A DNA stretch of 64,000 nt, taken from JBBQDZ01 sp038237515 (GTDB lineage: Bacteria > Actinomycetota > Thermoleophilia > Gaiellales > Gaiellaceae). A program made the position numbers and the translations under genes. Shown piece after piece: positions 30,419 through 39,325 of this stretch (position 1 is the stretch's first letter; each line of letters begins with the position of its first letter). The notes beneath the pieces were generated by a model. It was not told the DNA's origin, made no database searches, and worked only from the letters and a program-made list of their open reading frames with translations. The DNA lies in assembly GCA_038237515.1 (NCBI GenBank), contig JBBRYP010000013.1, positions 1 through 64,000 of the forward strand, read 5' to 3'.

Positions 30419-31441
30419 CTATGCGGCTCCTGCCTGCATCGAAGCCAGAAGCTTCGTCGCCTCGCGATCCTTCGTCTCCTGATCGAGATGGCAGGCGTCG
30501 AGGTGCTCGGGCTCGCCGTCGACCGGCGCCAGCGGCGGATTCTCGTTCTTGCAGACGCTCATCACGTAGGGGCAACGCGGGTGGAAGCGGCAGCCGCCCG
30601 GCGGGTTCAGCAGCGACGGAGGAGAACCTGGGATCTGCACGAGGCGATCGACGTTGATGTCGAGGCGAGGCAGCGAGCCGAGGAGCCCCCAGGTGTACGG
30701 CATCTGCGGCCGTTTGAAGAGCCGCTCGACAGGCGCCTTCTCGACCGCCTCAGCCGCGTACATGACGACCACGTCGTCGGCCGTCTCGGCGACGACGCCG
30801 AGGTCGTGGGTGATCATGATGATCGCGCTGCCGAACTCCTCCTGCAGCCTGTTCATCAACCGCAGGATCTGAGCCTGCGTCGTCACGTCGAGCGCGGTGG
30901 TGGGCTCGTCCGCGATCAGCAGGTCGGGGTTGTTGACGAGCGCCATCGCAATCATCACACGCTGCCTCATGCCGCCCGAGAACTGGTGCGGATAGTCGTC
31001 GATCCGACGCTCCGGACGCGGGATCCCGACCGCCTTCAGCACCTCGAGCGCGCGCGCACGAGCCTGCGCCTTGGTGACGTCGCGGTGGAGGACGACGGCC
31101 TCGGAGAGCTGGGCCCCGATCTTGTGCACGGGGTTCAGCGAGGTCATCGGATCCTGGAAGATCATCGCGATCTCGTCGCCCCTGATCGTGCGGAGCTCCT
31201 TGGAGCCCATCGTGAGCAGGTTCTTTCCCTTCCACATCGCCGACCCGCTCGTGATCGTGTTCCGCTTCGCGTTCAGGCCCATTATCGACAGGCAGGTGAC
31301 GCTCTTTCCGGAGCCGGACTCGCCGACGATCCCCAGCGTCTGGCCCTTCTCGACCGAGAAGCTGACACCGTCGACCGCCTTGACCAAGCCGTCGTCGGTC
31401 CGGAAGTAGGTCTTGAGATCGGTGACCTCGAGAAGGGGCAT
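30419..31441 (-). CDS. dppD: Dipeptide/oligopeptide ABC transporter ATP-binding protein (DppD/OppD type)
   Basis: 340 residues. Walker A GESGSGKSV, signature FSGGMRQRVMIAMAL, Walker B LLIADEPTTALD and IMITHDLG are present, with the C-terminal CRFHPRCPYVMSVC and later ACHLD cysteines. Lies 20 bp upstream of dppF and 25 bp downstream of dppB, so one transcript is likely. Confidence 0.93.
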   Translation of the reverse strand: MPLLEVTDLKTYFRTDDGLVKAVDGVSFSVEKGQTLGIVGESGSGKSVTCLSIMGLNAKRNTITSGSAMWKGKNLLTMGSKELRTIRGDEIAMIFQDPMTSLNPVHKIGAQLSEAVVLHRDVTKAQARARALEVLKAVGIPRPERRIDDYPHQFSGGMRQRVMIAMALVNNPDLLIADEPTTALDVTTQAQILRLMNRLQEEFGSAIIMITHDLGVVAETADDVVVMYAAEAVEKAPVERLFKRPQMPYTWGLLGSLPRLDINVDRLVQIPGSPPSLLNPPGGCRFHPRCPYVMSVCKNENPPLAPVDGEPEHLDACHLDQETKDREATKLLASMQAGAA

Positions 31442-31466
31442 CTGATGTCGGCGCCGCGCCGGCTTC

Positions 31467-32468
31467 CTACGCGAGCCTGATCCGGGGGTCGATCAGGGCA
31501 TAGAGCAGGTCGACGAACAGGTTGAAGACGATGATCGCAACCGTTGCGAAGACGATGACCCCCTGCACCGTCGGCGTGTCGAAGTTGAAGAGCGCCTGAA
31601 CGGAAATCCGTCCAAGCCCCGGAAGGCTGTAGACCGATTCGGTGAAGACGGCCCCGCCGAGCGCGAGACCGATGTCCATGCCGAGCATCGTCACGACCGG
31701 GAGCATCGCGTTGCGCAGGACGTGCGAGCGCAGGACGCGCGACTCGGGCGCGCCCTTGGCACGAGCGGTTCGGACGTAGTCCTCGTTCAGCGTCTCGAGC
31801 ACGTTCGCCCGGATCATGCGCACGTAGAGCGCCGCGAAGAGGATCGCGAACGTGGCCCACGGCAGGATCAGGTGGTAGGCCCACTGGATGGGCCCCCCCG
31901 GTTCACCCGGTGGAGGATGGATGAAGTCGGCGTAGAGCGTGATCGGCGTGATGTGCCACTTGTAGCCGAAGAAGTACGCGAAGATCAGGCCGATCCAGAC
32001 CGGGTGGGCGGAGATCCCGATCAGGACGAACGTCATCGACATGCGATCCAGGAGCGAGCGCGGCCGCAGGGCCGACAGGACGCCGATCGGTACGGCGAGC
32101 AGCATCCAGAAGAAGGCTCCGCCGAGGACGAGCGAGGCGGTGACGGGCGCGGCGTCGAGCACGAGCTTGTTGACGGGCTGCCGGTTGTAGAACGAGCTGC
32201 CGAGGTTCGGCGTCTTGAAGTGAGGCGGCCAGTCCCAGACATTGAACGGCAGCAGCCGGCCGACGAACTTCCCGTACTGGACGTAGATCGGTCGGTCGAG
32301 TCCGAGGAAGTGCTTGACGCGCAAGACCTCGGTTGCGCCGCATGTCTGCCCGCACGCGGTCTTGGCCGGGTTCGCCGGAATGATGAAGAAGAGGACGTAG
32401 CTGACGATCGTGACCGCGAAGAAGAGGACGATCGCCCAAAGGAATCTTCTGATCAGGTACCGGATCAT
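31467..32468 (-). CDS. dppB: Dipeptide/oligopeptide ABC transporter permease (DppB type)
   Basis: 333 residues. Six membrane helices are predicted, starting with MIRYLIRRFLWAIVLFFAVT. The N-terminal FLGLDRPIYVQYGKFV segment and the EAA-like cytoplasmic loop (DYVRTARAKGAPESRVL) are typical of the DppB half. AGGAGGAGG precedes the ATG and a TAACAT hexamer lies further upstream, so an internal promoter downstream of the dppA hairpin is possible. Confidence 0.94.
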   Translation of the reverse strand: MIRYLIRRFLWAIVLFFAVTIVSYVLFFIIPANPAKTACGQTCGATEVLRVKHFLGLDRPIYVQYGKFVGRLLPFNVWDWPPHFKTPNLGSSFYNRQPVNKLVLDAAPVTASLVLGGAFFWMLLAVPIGVLSALRPRSLLDRMSMTFVLIGISAHPVWIGLIFAYFFGYKWHITPITLYADFIHPPPGEPGGPIQWAYHLILPWATFAILFAALYVRMIRANVLETLNEDYVRTARAKGAPESRVLRSHVLRNAMLPVVTMLGMDIGLALGGAVFTESVYSLPGLGRISVQALFNFDTPTVQGVIVFATVAIIVFNLFVDLLYALIDPRIRLA

Positions 32469-32531
32469 GCTCGCCTCCTCCTGGGTGATACCACCGGCAG
32501 CGGGATGTTAATCGACCCGACGTGGAGATGA

Positions 32532-32562
32532 GAACGGGGGCGCCTTGCGAGCGCCCCCGTTC
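32532..32562 (-). terminator. Hairpin between dppA and dppB
   Basis: Perfect 12-bp arms GAACGGGGGCGC (32532-32543) and GCGCCCCCGTTC (32551-32562) around a 7-nt loop, 27 bp after the dppA stop. It probably acts as a partial terminator or 3' stabiliser, raising binding protein over permease, as in other peptide transporters. Confidence 0.7.
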
Positions 32563-32588
32563 CCGTTGATCGTGCTGCTTGCGAGCTC

Positions 32589-34208
32589 CTACTTGAGGAA
32601 GAATGTGTTGAGGTCGGCGCTCGCGTTGGCCGGCTGGAAGAGATAGCCGCCGGTCCGCTTCGAGACGAACTCACGCTCGTTCCGGTTGTCGTAGGAGGCC
32701 CACGGCGCGTAGTTCTTCGTGATCTGGATGTCCAGATCGCCGTACGCCTTGTACCGCTTGTCGCCCGCGAGCTTGTTCGCCGCGTCCATCTGGGCGTTCA
32801 GCTTGGGGACGTTGAGGTACGCGAGGTTGTTGTTGTTGGTCTCGTGGATGCTGTTGCCGTTCAGCAGGATGTCGATGAAGTCGTACGGATCGGGGTAGTC
32901 CTGGTTCCAGCCGGCGATGGCGGCGTCGAAGTCGGCACCCTTGTTGCCCGCGGCGGTGTAGAGCTGGAAGCCCTGGAAGAGCTTGACGTTGACGTCGCAG
33001 CCCATCTGGCTCAGGTTGTACTTGAAGACCTGCCCGAGAGCCTGACCGGTCGTCGAGGTGGCCGTCCAGAGGTTCACGCTCTTGCAGTTGTTGCCGGCGA
33101 GCTGCTTCGCCTTCGCAGGGTCGGCACCCTTGATCGAGTAGATCTTCTCGTCGCGGAACCCGCCGATGCCCGGAGGCAGGATCTGGTCGGTCCGCTTGCC
33201 GGCGAACGCGCCGCGGACGCGGAGCATCGCAGGCCGGTCGATCGCGATGTTGGCGGCCTTGCGGAGCGCCACCGACCCGAACGTCGGTCGTGCGGTGTTC
33301 AGGGCGACGTAGTCGGTCTCGACGAGCTGGTGCACCTGGTACTGACCCTTGTTGACGCCGAAGGCGGATGCCAGGTCGGCGTGCGCCGAAGGCGGAAGCC
33401 CACCGATATCGAAGTCGGCCTGGCCCGCCTTCACCTGAAGCAGGCTCTGGTCGAGGTTCGTGTTCGCGGTGATCGTGAACTGGTCGATGTTCGCGGGACG
33501 GCTGCCCTTGTAGTTGGGGTTCTTCTTGACGATGATCTGACGTCCGATGTCGCGGCTCGCGATGTAGTACGGGCCGGCCGACGGATACGCGTTGACGCCC
33601 TTCGGATCGGTCGCCAGATTGAGCGGCAGCGCCTGGAAGAACGGCATGCCCAGCTTCGCGAGCATTCCGCCGTCAGGCTGAGTCAGCTTGATCGTCAGCT
33701 TGTTGCCCTTGACCTGGACGCCGGAAGCCGTCTGGGCCTTCTTGTCGATCACGGCCTGGGCGCCGACGATGTTCGAGATGAACACCGCCGCAGGTGACTG
33801 CATCGCCGGGTTGAGGGCGCGGTTGATCGCGAACGCGAAGTTCTTCGCGGTCACCGGCTTCCCGTCGCTGAACTTGAAGCCGCTCTTGACGGTGAAGGTG
33901 TACGTCTTCCCGTTGCTGGAGATGGTGGGGAAGCCCGTAGCCGCCTCCGGCTGGATCCTGCCGCCGAGCGGCGGGGCCTTGTCCGGGTAGTTCACGAGCT
34001 TCAGGGCAGTCGCGAACTCGATCTGCCAGGAGATCGTCCCGTAGGCGAGGGACGGATCGGTGAAGTCGACGTCTGTCGCGGACATGTTCAACTTCATCGT
34101 TCCGCCCTTTACTGATTTGCTCGAAGCCGAGCCCGCAAAGGCCGCTGCCACGAGCAGGCTCGTTCCAACGGCAAGCGACGCCGCGGAAAGCCAGAGCCTT
34201 CTACTCAT
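32589..34208 (-). CDS. dppA: Extracellular peptide-binding protein of ABC transporter (SBP family 5)
   Basis: 539 residues. N-terminal Sec signal MSRRLWLSAASLAVGTSLLV ends near AFAGSASS; there is no lipobox cysteine, unusual for a Gram-positive-type binding protein, so it may be anchored another way or free. The family 5 features include the KTYTFTVKSGFKFSDGKPVT segment and the GWNQDYPDPYDFID segment near the C-terminus. Strong AAAGGAG Shine-Dalgarno before the ATG. Followed by a stable hairpin, suggesting differential expression within the operon. Confidence 0.93.
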   Translation of the reverse strand: MSRRLWLSAASLAVGTSLLVAAAFAGSASSKSVKGGTMKLNMSATDVDFTDPSLAYGTISWQIEFATALKLVNYPDKAPPLGGRIQPEAATGFPTISSNGKTYTFTVKSGFKFSDGKPVTAKNFAFAINRALNPAMQSPAAVFISNIVGAQAVIDKKAQTASGVQVKGNKLTIKLTQPDGGMLAKLGMPFFQALPLNLATDPKGVNAYPSAGPYYIASRDIGRQIIVKKNPNYKGSRPANIDQFTITANTNLDQSLLQVKAGQADFDIGGLPPSAHADLASAFGVNKGQYQVHQLVETDYVALNTARPTFGSVALRKAANIAIDRPAMLRVRGAFAGKRTDQILPPGIGGFRDEKIYSIKGADPAKAKQLAGNNCKSVNLWTATSTTGQALGQVFKYNLSQMGCDVNVKLFQGFQLYTAAGNKGADFDAAIAGWNQDYPDPYDFIDILLNGNSIHETNNNNLAYLNVPKLNAQMDAANKLAGDKRYKAYGDLDIQITKNYAPWASYDNRNEREFVSKRTGGYLFQPANASADLNTFFLK

Positions 34209-34321
34209 GTGACTCCTTTCTCGATGGAAAGCCGGTGTGAATCTTGCCGGCCGAGCCGCAGTTGCGACCTACCCGCTACGACGAGGATGGAAACGTTTTG
34301 TTAGCGGCGGAGGGGCTTTGC

Positions 34322-35392
34322 TCAGCGGGAGGAGCGAGGGTCGAACGCGTCCCGCAGACCATCGCCGAGCAGATTGAACGCCAGCGTCGTGAAGAGGACA
34401 GCCAAGCCTGGCCACACCATCAGCCACGGTTGCGTCAGATAGTAATCCGGCCCGTAGTGGAGAAGACTTCCCCAGCTCGCCGTCGGCTCCCGGATTCCCA
34501 CCCCGAGGAAGGAGAGACCCGCCTCCGCGAGGATGAACTGGGCGACCGTGATCGTCGAGAGGACGATGATCGGGGCGACGAGATGCGGGAGCAGATGCGA
34601 GCGGATGATCCGTGCATCGCTCGCACCCACCATGCGCGCCGCCTCGATGAACTCCTTCTCGCGTAAGGAGAGCACCTGCGCGCGCACGATGCGCGCGGGG
34701 TAGTACCAGCCGAAGACACCGAGCACGACGATGAGCGTAATCACTCCCTTGCCGAAGATCCCGAGGGTGATGTTGTTCAGGCGATCGCCGACGGTGCTCG
34801 CGAGCGCGATGATGAAGAGCAGGATCGGGAAGGCCATCGTGATGTCGGTGAGCCGCGAGATGATCGTGTCGATCACGCCGCCGAAGTAGCCGGCGATCGA
34901 TCCCAGCAGGACTCCCACGAGCATGCTCAGGACGGTGGCGCCGATCGCGACCTGCAGCGAGGTCTGGGCGCCGTAGAGGAGCCGCAGGAATTCGTCGCGC
35001 CCGAGCTGGCTATCCCCGCCGAGGATGAAGTGGACGGTCGGGAAGTGGCCGACCGCCCCCGGGTACGGCACGTTTACGAAGGTCGTGAAGGGGCCGACCG
35101 GAAGCTGGGTCTTGGGGTCGACTCCGCCTGCGAAGATGTCGTTCGGCCCGTGGCCGAGCAGTTTGGCGGCGAGGGGCGCGCCGGCGAAGGCGACAAGAAG
35201 GAGGACGACGATGAAGAGCCCGCCGACGATCGCGATCTTGTCGCGCTTGAAGCGCAGCCAGACCTGCTCCCAGTAGCCCCGCGCCCGGACGGGCGCGAAC
35301 TCACCGAGGGCGGTCCCAGACTCGATCGCGACCGCCGCGGCAAGCCCGGCTCCTGAAGAGAGAACGTCGGGGTGTGTCTCCTGGGACGCCAC
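34322..35392 (-). CDS. dppC: Dipeptide/oligopeptide ABC transporter permease (DppC type)
   Basis: 356 residues. A long cytoplasmic N-terminus precedes the first helix (FKRDKIAIVGGLFIVVLLLV). GRDEFLRLLYGAQTSLQVAIGA and the EAA loop (FIEAARMVGASDARIIRSHLLPH) are typical of DppC. It is placed first in the operon ahead of dppA, an unusual order. GTG start; TATGCT lies 15 nt upstream. atpG ends 115 bp upstream. Confidence 0.93.
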   Translation of the reverse strand: MASQETHPDVLSSGAGLAAAVAIESGTALGEFAPVRARGYWEQVWLRFKRDKIAIVGGLFIVVLLLVAFAGAPLAAKLLGHGPNDIFAGGVDPKTQLPVGPFTTFVNVPYPGAVGHFPTVHFILGGDSQLGRDEFLRLLYGAQTSLQVAIGATVLSMLVGVLLGSIAGYFGGVIDTIISRLTDITMAFPILLFIIALASTVGDRLNNITLGIFGKGVITLIVVLGVFGWYYPARIVRAQVLSLREKEFIEAARMVGASDARIIRSHLLPHLVAPIIVLSTITVAQFILAEAGLSFLGVGIREPTASWGSLLHYGPDYYLTQPWLMVWPGLAVLFTTLAFNLLGDGLRDAFDPRSSR

Positions 35393-35478
35393 GTGGCCTA
35401 GCGGGAAAGCATAACGGCACGCTCTGGGAGTTGCACCTGCTGAGACGACCTACCCGGCCCAGAAGTTAGTCGAAACAT

Positions 35479-35506
35479 CCGGGGCCGATGACTGCTCTTT
35501 CCCCGG
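35479..35506 (-). terminator. Weak hairpin after atpG
   Basis: CCGGGG and CCCCGG arms (35479-35484 and 35501-35506) enclose 16 nt directly after the atpG stop. On the minus strand the sequence continues ATGTTTCG. It may end the atpZ-to-atpG transcript before dppC; the stem is short. Confidence 0.35.
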
Positions 35507-36394
35507 CTACGCGCTCAGGGCATCCGCACCGGCGACGACCTCCAGGATCTCCTGGGTGATCTCGGCCTGACGGGCGCGGTTCATCGCCAGCGTCAGCCTG
35601 TCGATCAGCTCGCCCGCGTTCTTCGAGGCGTTTCGCATGGCGGTCATGCGCGCGCCCTGCTCGGATGCGGCGGACTCGAGGAGCGCCCGGTAGAGCTCCG
35701 TCTCGAGGTAGACAGGAAGCAGCCGCTCGAGGATCTGCTCGGGCTCGGGCTCGTAGATGAAGTCGCCCCGCACGGCCGCCTCGCCGGCGTCGTCCCCGGC
35801 CTCCAGCACCCGCTCCGGAATCGGCAGCACGTCCTGCTCGACGACGCGCTGAACCAGGGGCGAGACGAAGTTGTTGTAGACGACGACGACCCGGTCGACC
35901 TCGCCCTCCGAGTAGAGCTGGGCGAGCCGGTGGGCGATCGCCTGGGCATCGGCGTACGCGGGCTGGTCGGAGAAGCCGGTCCAGGCCTGGTCGACGGTGT
36001 AGCGGCGGAAGGTCAGCGTCGAGCGGCCCTTCTTGCCCGCGACGAGCCAGCGCACGTCCTTGCCCTCCGCACCCAGTGAGCGCCCGAGCGCGAAGGAGGC
36101 CCTCAGGATCTGGGCGTTGAAGGGGCCGGCGAGCCCTCGGTCACCTGTGAGCGGCACGATCGCGACCCGCTCGACGTCGCGTCGCTGGAGCAGCGGCAGC
36201 CCCCTGACGGAGCTGCTCGCCCGGGCCGTGCCGACCATGAGCTCCTGCATCCGGTCTGCATAGGGCCGCATCGCCTCGATCCGGGCTTGGGCCCGACGCA
36301 GCCGCGCGCTCGCGACGAGCTCCATCGCCTTCGTGATCTTGCGCGTGTTGCGGATCGAGCGGATCCGCCGCTTGAGGTCCTGAACGGATGCCAT
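35507..36394 (-). CDS. atpG: F1Fo ATP synthase subunit gamma
   Basis: 295 residues. Central rotor stalk subunit. The N-terminal helix MASVQDLKRRIRSIRNTRKITKAMELVA and the C-terminal helix with MRNASKNAGELIDRLTLAMN are the diagnostic coiled-coil ends. Start at the ATG at 36394, overlapping the atpA stop by one base (TGATG). It is the last gene of the main atp cluster; atpD, normally next, is 8.9 kb away. Confidence 0.96.
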   Translation of the reverse strand: MASVQDLKRRIRSIRNTRKITKAMELVASARLRRAQARIEAMRPYADRMQELMVGTARASSSVRGLPLLQRRDVERVAIVPLTGDRGLAGPFNAQILRASFALGRSLGAEGKDVRWLVAGKKGRSTLTFRRYTVDQAWTGFSDQPAYADAQAIAHRLAQLYSEGEVDRVVVVYNNFVSPLVQRVVEQDVLPIPERVLEAGDDAGEAAVRGDFIYEPEPEQILERLLPVYLETELYRALLESAASEQGARMTAMRNASKNAGELIDRLTLAMNRARQAEITQEILEVVAGADALSA

Positions 36395-37923
36395 CAGGCG
36401 ACGAGGCTCTGCTCCTGCTGGACGTTGAAGCCGTTGACGAAGCGCTTCAGCTCTGCGTGCAGCCTCTCGGTCGTCTCGTCGGAGAGCGTCTTCTCCTCGC
36501 GGATCTTCTCGTACACGCCCTTCTCGGACCGCAGGTGCTCGCGCAGCTCGTCCTGGAAGCGAGGCACCTGGGCCACGGGAACCTCGTCGAGGTAGCCGTT
36601 GATCCCCGCGAAGATCGCGACGACCTGCTCCTCGACCGGCCACGGCTGGTACTGCGGCTGGTTGAGCGTCGCGACCATCCGCTCGCCCCGGGCAAGGGTG
36701 CGCTGGGTCTGGACGTCGAGCTCCGACCCGAACTGGGCGAAAGCCTCGAGCTCGCGGTACTGGGCGAGGTCGAGCCTCAGGCGCCCGGCGACGGACTTCA
36801 TCGCCTTCGTCTGGGCATTGCCCCCGACGCGCGAGACGGAGATGCCGACGTTGATCGCCGGCCGGACGCCGGAGTAGAAGAGATCGGACTCGAGGAAGAT
36901 CTGGCCGTCCGTGATCGAGATCACGTTCGTCGGGATGTAGGCCGAGACGTCGCCCGCCTGCGTCTCGATCACCGGCAGCGCGGTCAGCGAGCCGCCGCCG
37001 AGCTCGTCGTTCAGCTTGCAGGCGCGCTCGAGCAGGCGCGAGTGCAGGTAGAAGACATCGCCCGGGAAGGCCTCGCGGCCCGGCGGCCGGCGCAGCAGCA
37101 GGGACATCTGCCGATAGGCGTCGGCGTGCTTGGAGAGGTCGTCGTAGACGCAGAGCGCGTGGCGGCCGCTGAAGAGGAAGTGCTCCCCCATCGCGCACCC
37201 GGCGAAGGGCGCCATCCACTTGATCGGCGCGGCTTCGTGCGCCGGAGCCATGACGATGATCGTGTAGTCCATCGCACCCGCGTCCTTCAGGCGCTCGTAG
37301 ACCTGGGCGACCGTGGACGCCTTCTGGCCGATCGCGACGTAGATGCAGATCACGTCCTGGCCACGCTGGTTCAGGATCGTGTCGACGAGGATCGCGGTCT
37401 TGCCGGTCGAGCGGTCGCCGATCACGAGCTCGCGCTGCCCGCGGCCGATCGGGATCATCGAGTCGATCGCCTTCAGCCCGGTCTGGAGCGGCTCCTTCAC
37501 GGGCTGGCGGTCGACGACGCCTGGTGCCTTGAACTCGAGCGGCCTCGTCTCTGAAGACTCGATCGGGCCACCGCCGTCCAGCGGCTCGCCGAGCGGATTC
37601 ACGACTCGGCCGATCAGCCCTTCCCCGACGGGGATGCTCGCCACCCGTCCGCTGCGGCGAACGGGCTGGCCCTCCTTCACCTGCTCCCAGGGGCCGAAGA
37701 GGGCGGTGCCGACGTTGTCCTCCTCGAGGTTGAAGGCGAGGCCGGTGACGCCGTGCTCGAGCTCGAGCATCTCCATCGCAACGGCGTTCTCGAGACCGTA
37801 GACGCGGGCGATGCCGTCGCCGACCTGCAGCACGGTGCCGACCTCGGCGAGATCCGTCTGCACGTCGTACTCCTCGATCCGGCGGCGCAGGATCGAGGTG
37901 ATCTCTTCGGGGCGCAGCTTCAC
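36394..37923 (-). CDS. atpA: F1Fo ATP synthase subunit alpha
   Basis: 509 residues. Non-catalytic nucleotide-binding subunit. Walker A GDRSTGKT, then YVAIGQKASTVAQV, ALCVYDDLSKHADAYRQMSLLLRRPPGREAFPGD and the arginine-finger region PAINVGISVSRVGGNAQ. Normal length. 37 bp downstream of atpH and coupled to atpG. Confidence 0.97.
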   Translation of the reverse strand: MKLRPEEITSILRRRIEEYDVQTDLAEVGTVLQVGDGIARVYGLENAVAMEMLELEHGVTGLAFNLEEDNVGTALFGPWEQVKEGQPVRRSGRVASIPVGEGLIGRVVNPLGEPLDGGGPIESSETRPLEFKAPGVVDRQPVKEPLQTGLKAIDSMIPIGRGQRELVIGDRSTGKTAILVDTILNQRGQDVICIYVAIGQKASTVAQVYERLKDAGAMDYTIIVMAPAHEAAPIKWMAPFAGCAMGEHFLFSGRHALCVYDDLSKHADAYRQMSLLLRRPPGREAFPGDVFYLHSRLLERACKLNDELGGGSLTALPVIETQAGDVSAYIPTNVISITDGQIFLESDLFYSGVRPAINVGISVSRVGGNAQTKAMKSVAGRLRLDLAQYRELEAFAQFGSELDVQTQRTLARGERMVATLNQPQYQPWPVEEQVVAIFAGINGYLDEVPVAQVPRFQDELREHLRSEKGVYEKIREEKTLSDETTERLHAELKRFVNGFNVQQEQSLVA

Positions 37924-37960
37924 GAAAGTCTCCTTCTTCTAGAACTCTGCCTGGATGCGT

Positions 37961-38500
37961 TCACGCACGGCTGCCCTGCACGAGCTCGCGGCGGAGCCGC
38001 TGCAGGCGCCCGCTGACGCTGGCGTCGACCCGCAGCGAGCCGGCCCGGAGTACGACCCCGCCGATCAGGCTCGGGTCGACCTTCCGCGTCGCGTCGACGC
38101 GCCGGCCTGACGCATGCTCGATCTGCGACACGATCCTGCCCGCCTCCTCGTCCGAGAGCTCGAAGGCCGTCGTGAGCTCCACCTCGAGACGACGCTCGTC
38201 GCGTGCGATCAGCCGCTCGAACTCGCGCGCGATCTCGTGGAGCTGCACGATCCGGCTCTTCTCCGCTAGCAGCAGCACGAAGTTCCTGAGGATCTCGTCT
38301 CCGGCGCCGAGGATCTCCTCGAGCGCGCGCGCCTTCACGCGCCCATCGAGTTGCGGGTTGCGCAGGAGCGCTCGCAGCTCCGGTACCTCCTGCACCGAGG
38401 CGTCGAAGTCGCCGAGCTCCTCGCGCACCTCGGCGAGACGACCGGCCGCGCTCGCGGCGTCGTAGAGCGCCTGCGCGTAGATGCGTTCGGCGACGGCCAA
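37961..38500 (-). CDS. atpH: F1Fo ATP synthase subunit delta
   Basis: 179 residues. Connects the peripheral stalk to F1. AERIYAQALYDAASAAGRL at the N-terminus, FVLLLAEKSRIVQLHEIAREF in the middle, and the C-terminal DPSLIGGVVLRAGSLRVDASV motif are typical. Lies 18 bp downstream of atpF. Confidence 0.94.
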   Translation of the reverse strand: MAVAERIYAQALYDAASAAGRLAEVREELGDFDASVQEVPELRALLRNPQLDGRVKARALEEILGAGDEILRNFVLLLAEKSRIVQLHEIAREFERLIARDERRLEVELTTAFELSDEEAGRIVSQIEHASGRRVDATRKVDPSLIGGVVLRAGSLRVDASVSGRLQRLRRELVQGSRA

Positions 38501-38518
38501 GCGGCTAGCGATCCACTA

Positions 38519-39052
38519 CTACTGGGTCTCGGCGCGCTCGAAGGCCGAGAAGTCGAGCCCGGCGACCGCCTCGTCGATCAGGCGCCGCTGATCCTCCCGA
38601 TCGAGCACCTTCCCCGTTACGCGCTGGGTCGCGATCAACGTCAGGTCCGCAACTTCGGCGCGGATCAGCTCGAGCGCCCGGTGAGTCTCGGCCTCGATCT
38701 GGCGGCGCGTGTCCTCGAGGCGCCGCTGGCGGTCGGCCTCGGTCTCCTCACGGACGCGCTCGCGCTGCGACTCCGAGACCTTCCGGGCCTCGGCCAGGAT
38801 CTGCTCCGCGTCGCCGCGGGCCTGCGCGATCAAGCCCCGGTGCTCCTCGAGCAGCTTCCGCGCTTCGTCGCGGGCGTTGTCGGCCTCCTCGATCGATTGG
38901 CGGATGCGCTCCCGCCGCTCGTCGATCAGCTTCTGGATCGGCCCGAAGGCGTATCGCCGCAGGACGAAGAACGTCAGCCCGAAGGCGACGAGCGTCCAGA
39001 TCATCAACCCCGGGACGACCTTGATGAGGCCCGATGAGGCGACGGGCGTCAT
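38519..39052 (-). CDS. atpF: F1Fo ATP synthase subunit b
   Basis: 177 residues. One N-terminal membrane helix (VVPGLMIWTLVAFGLTFFVL) followed by a long charged coiled coil (LIDERRERIRQSIEEADNAR onward) that forms the peripheral stalk. Its ATG follows the atpE stop directly with no gap (TAG-ATG), implying coupled translation. Confidence 0.95.
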   Translation of the reverse strand: MTPVASSGLIKVVPGLMIWTLVAFGLTFFVLRRYAFGPIQKLIDERRERIRQSIEEADNARDEARKLLEEHRGLIAQARGDAEQILAEARKVSESQRERVREETEADRQRRLEDTRRQIEAETHRALELIRAEVADLTLIATQRVTGKVLDREDQRRLIDEAVAGLDFSAFERAETQ

Positions 39053-39316
39053 CTAGATGAGGACGTACGCGAGGAGGCCGCCGATCAGGCCGTAGAAGAC
39101 GACGGCCTCGGTGAGCGCGAAACCGAGCCACTGGATGCCCTGGAGCTCGCCGCGCAGCTCCGGCTGGCGTGCGACCGCCTGGATCATCGAGCCGAAGATG
39201 TTGCCGATGCCGATGCCGGCGCCGAGCGAGCCGAGTCCGATGCCGAGCGCGAGAGCGATCGCCTTTCCGGCATCGACCGTCCCCCCCTTCGCGGCAGCTG
39301 CGAGTAGTGCGAGCAC
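39053..39316 (-). CDS. atpE: F1Fo ATP synthase subunit c
   Basis: 87 residues, two membrane helices. Helix 1 is Gly-rich (GIGLGSLGAGIGIGNIFG). The polar loop ARQPELRGEL and helix 2 with the ion-binding glutamate (FALTEAVVFYGL) follow. The absence of Gln in helix 1 and of Ser/Thr after the glutamate suggests proton rather than sodium coupling. This is inference from known c-ring motifs. Confidence 0.96.
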   Translation of the reverse strand: MLALLAAAAKGGTVDAGKAIALALGIGLGSLGAGIGIGNIFGSMIQAVARQPELRGELQGIQWLGFALTEAVVFYGLIGGLLAYVLI

Positions 39317-39325
39317 GTGCTCCTC

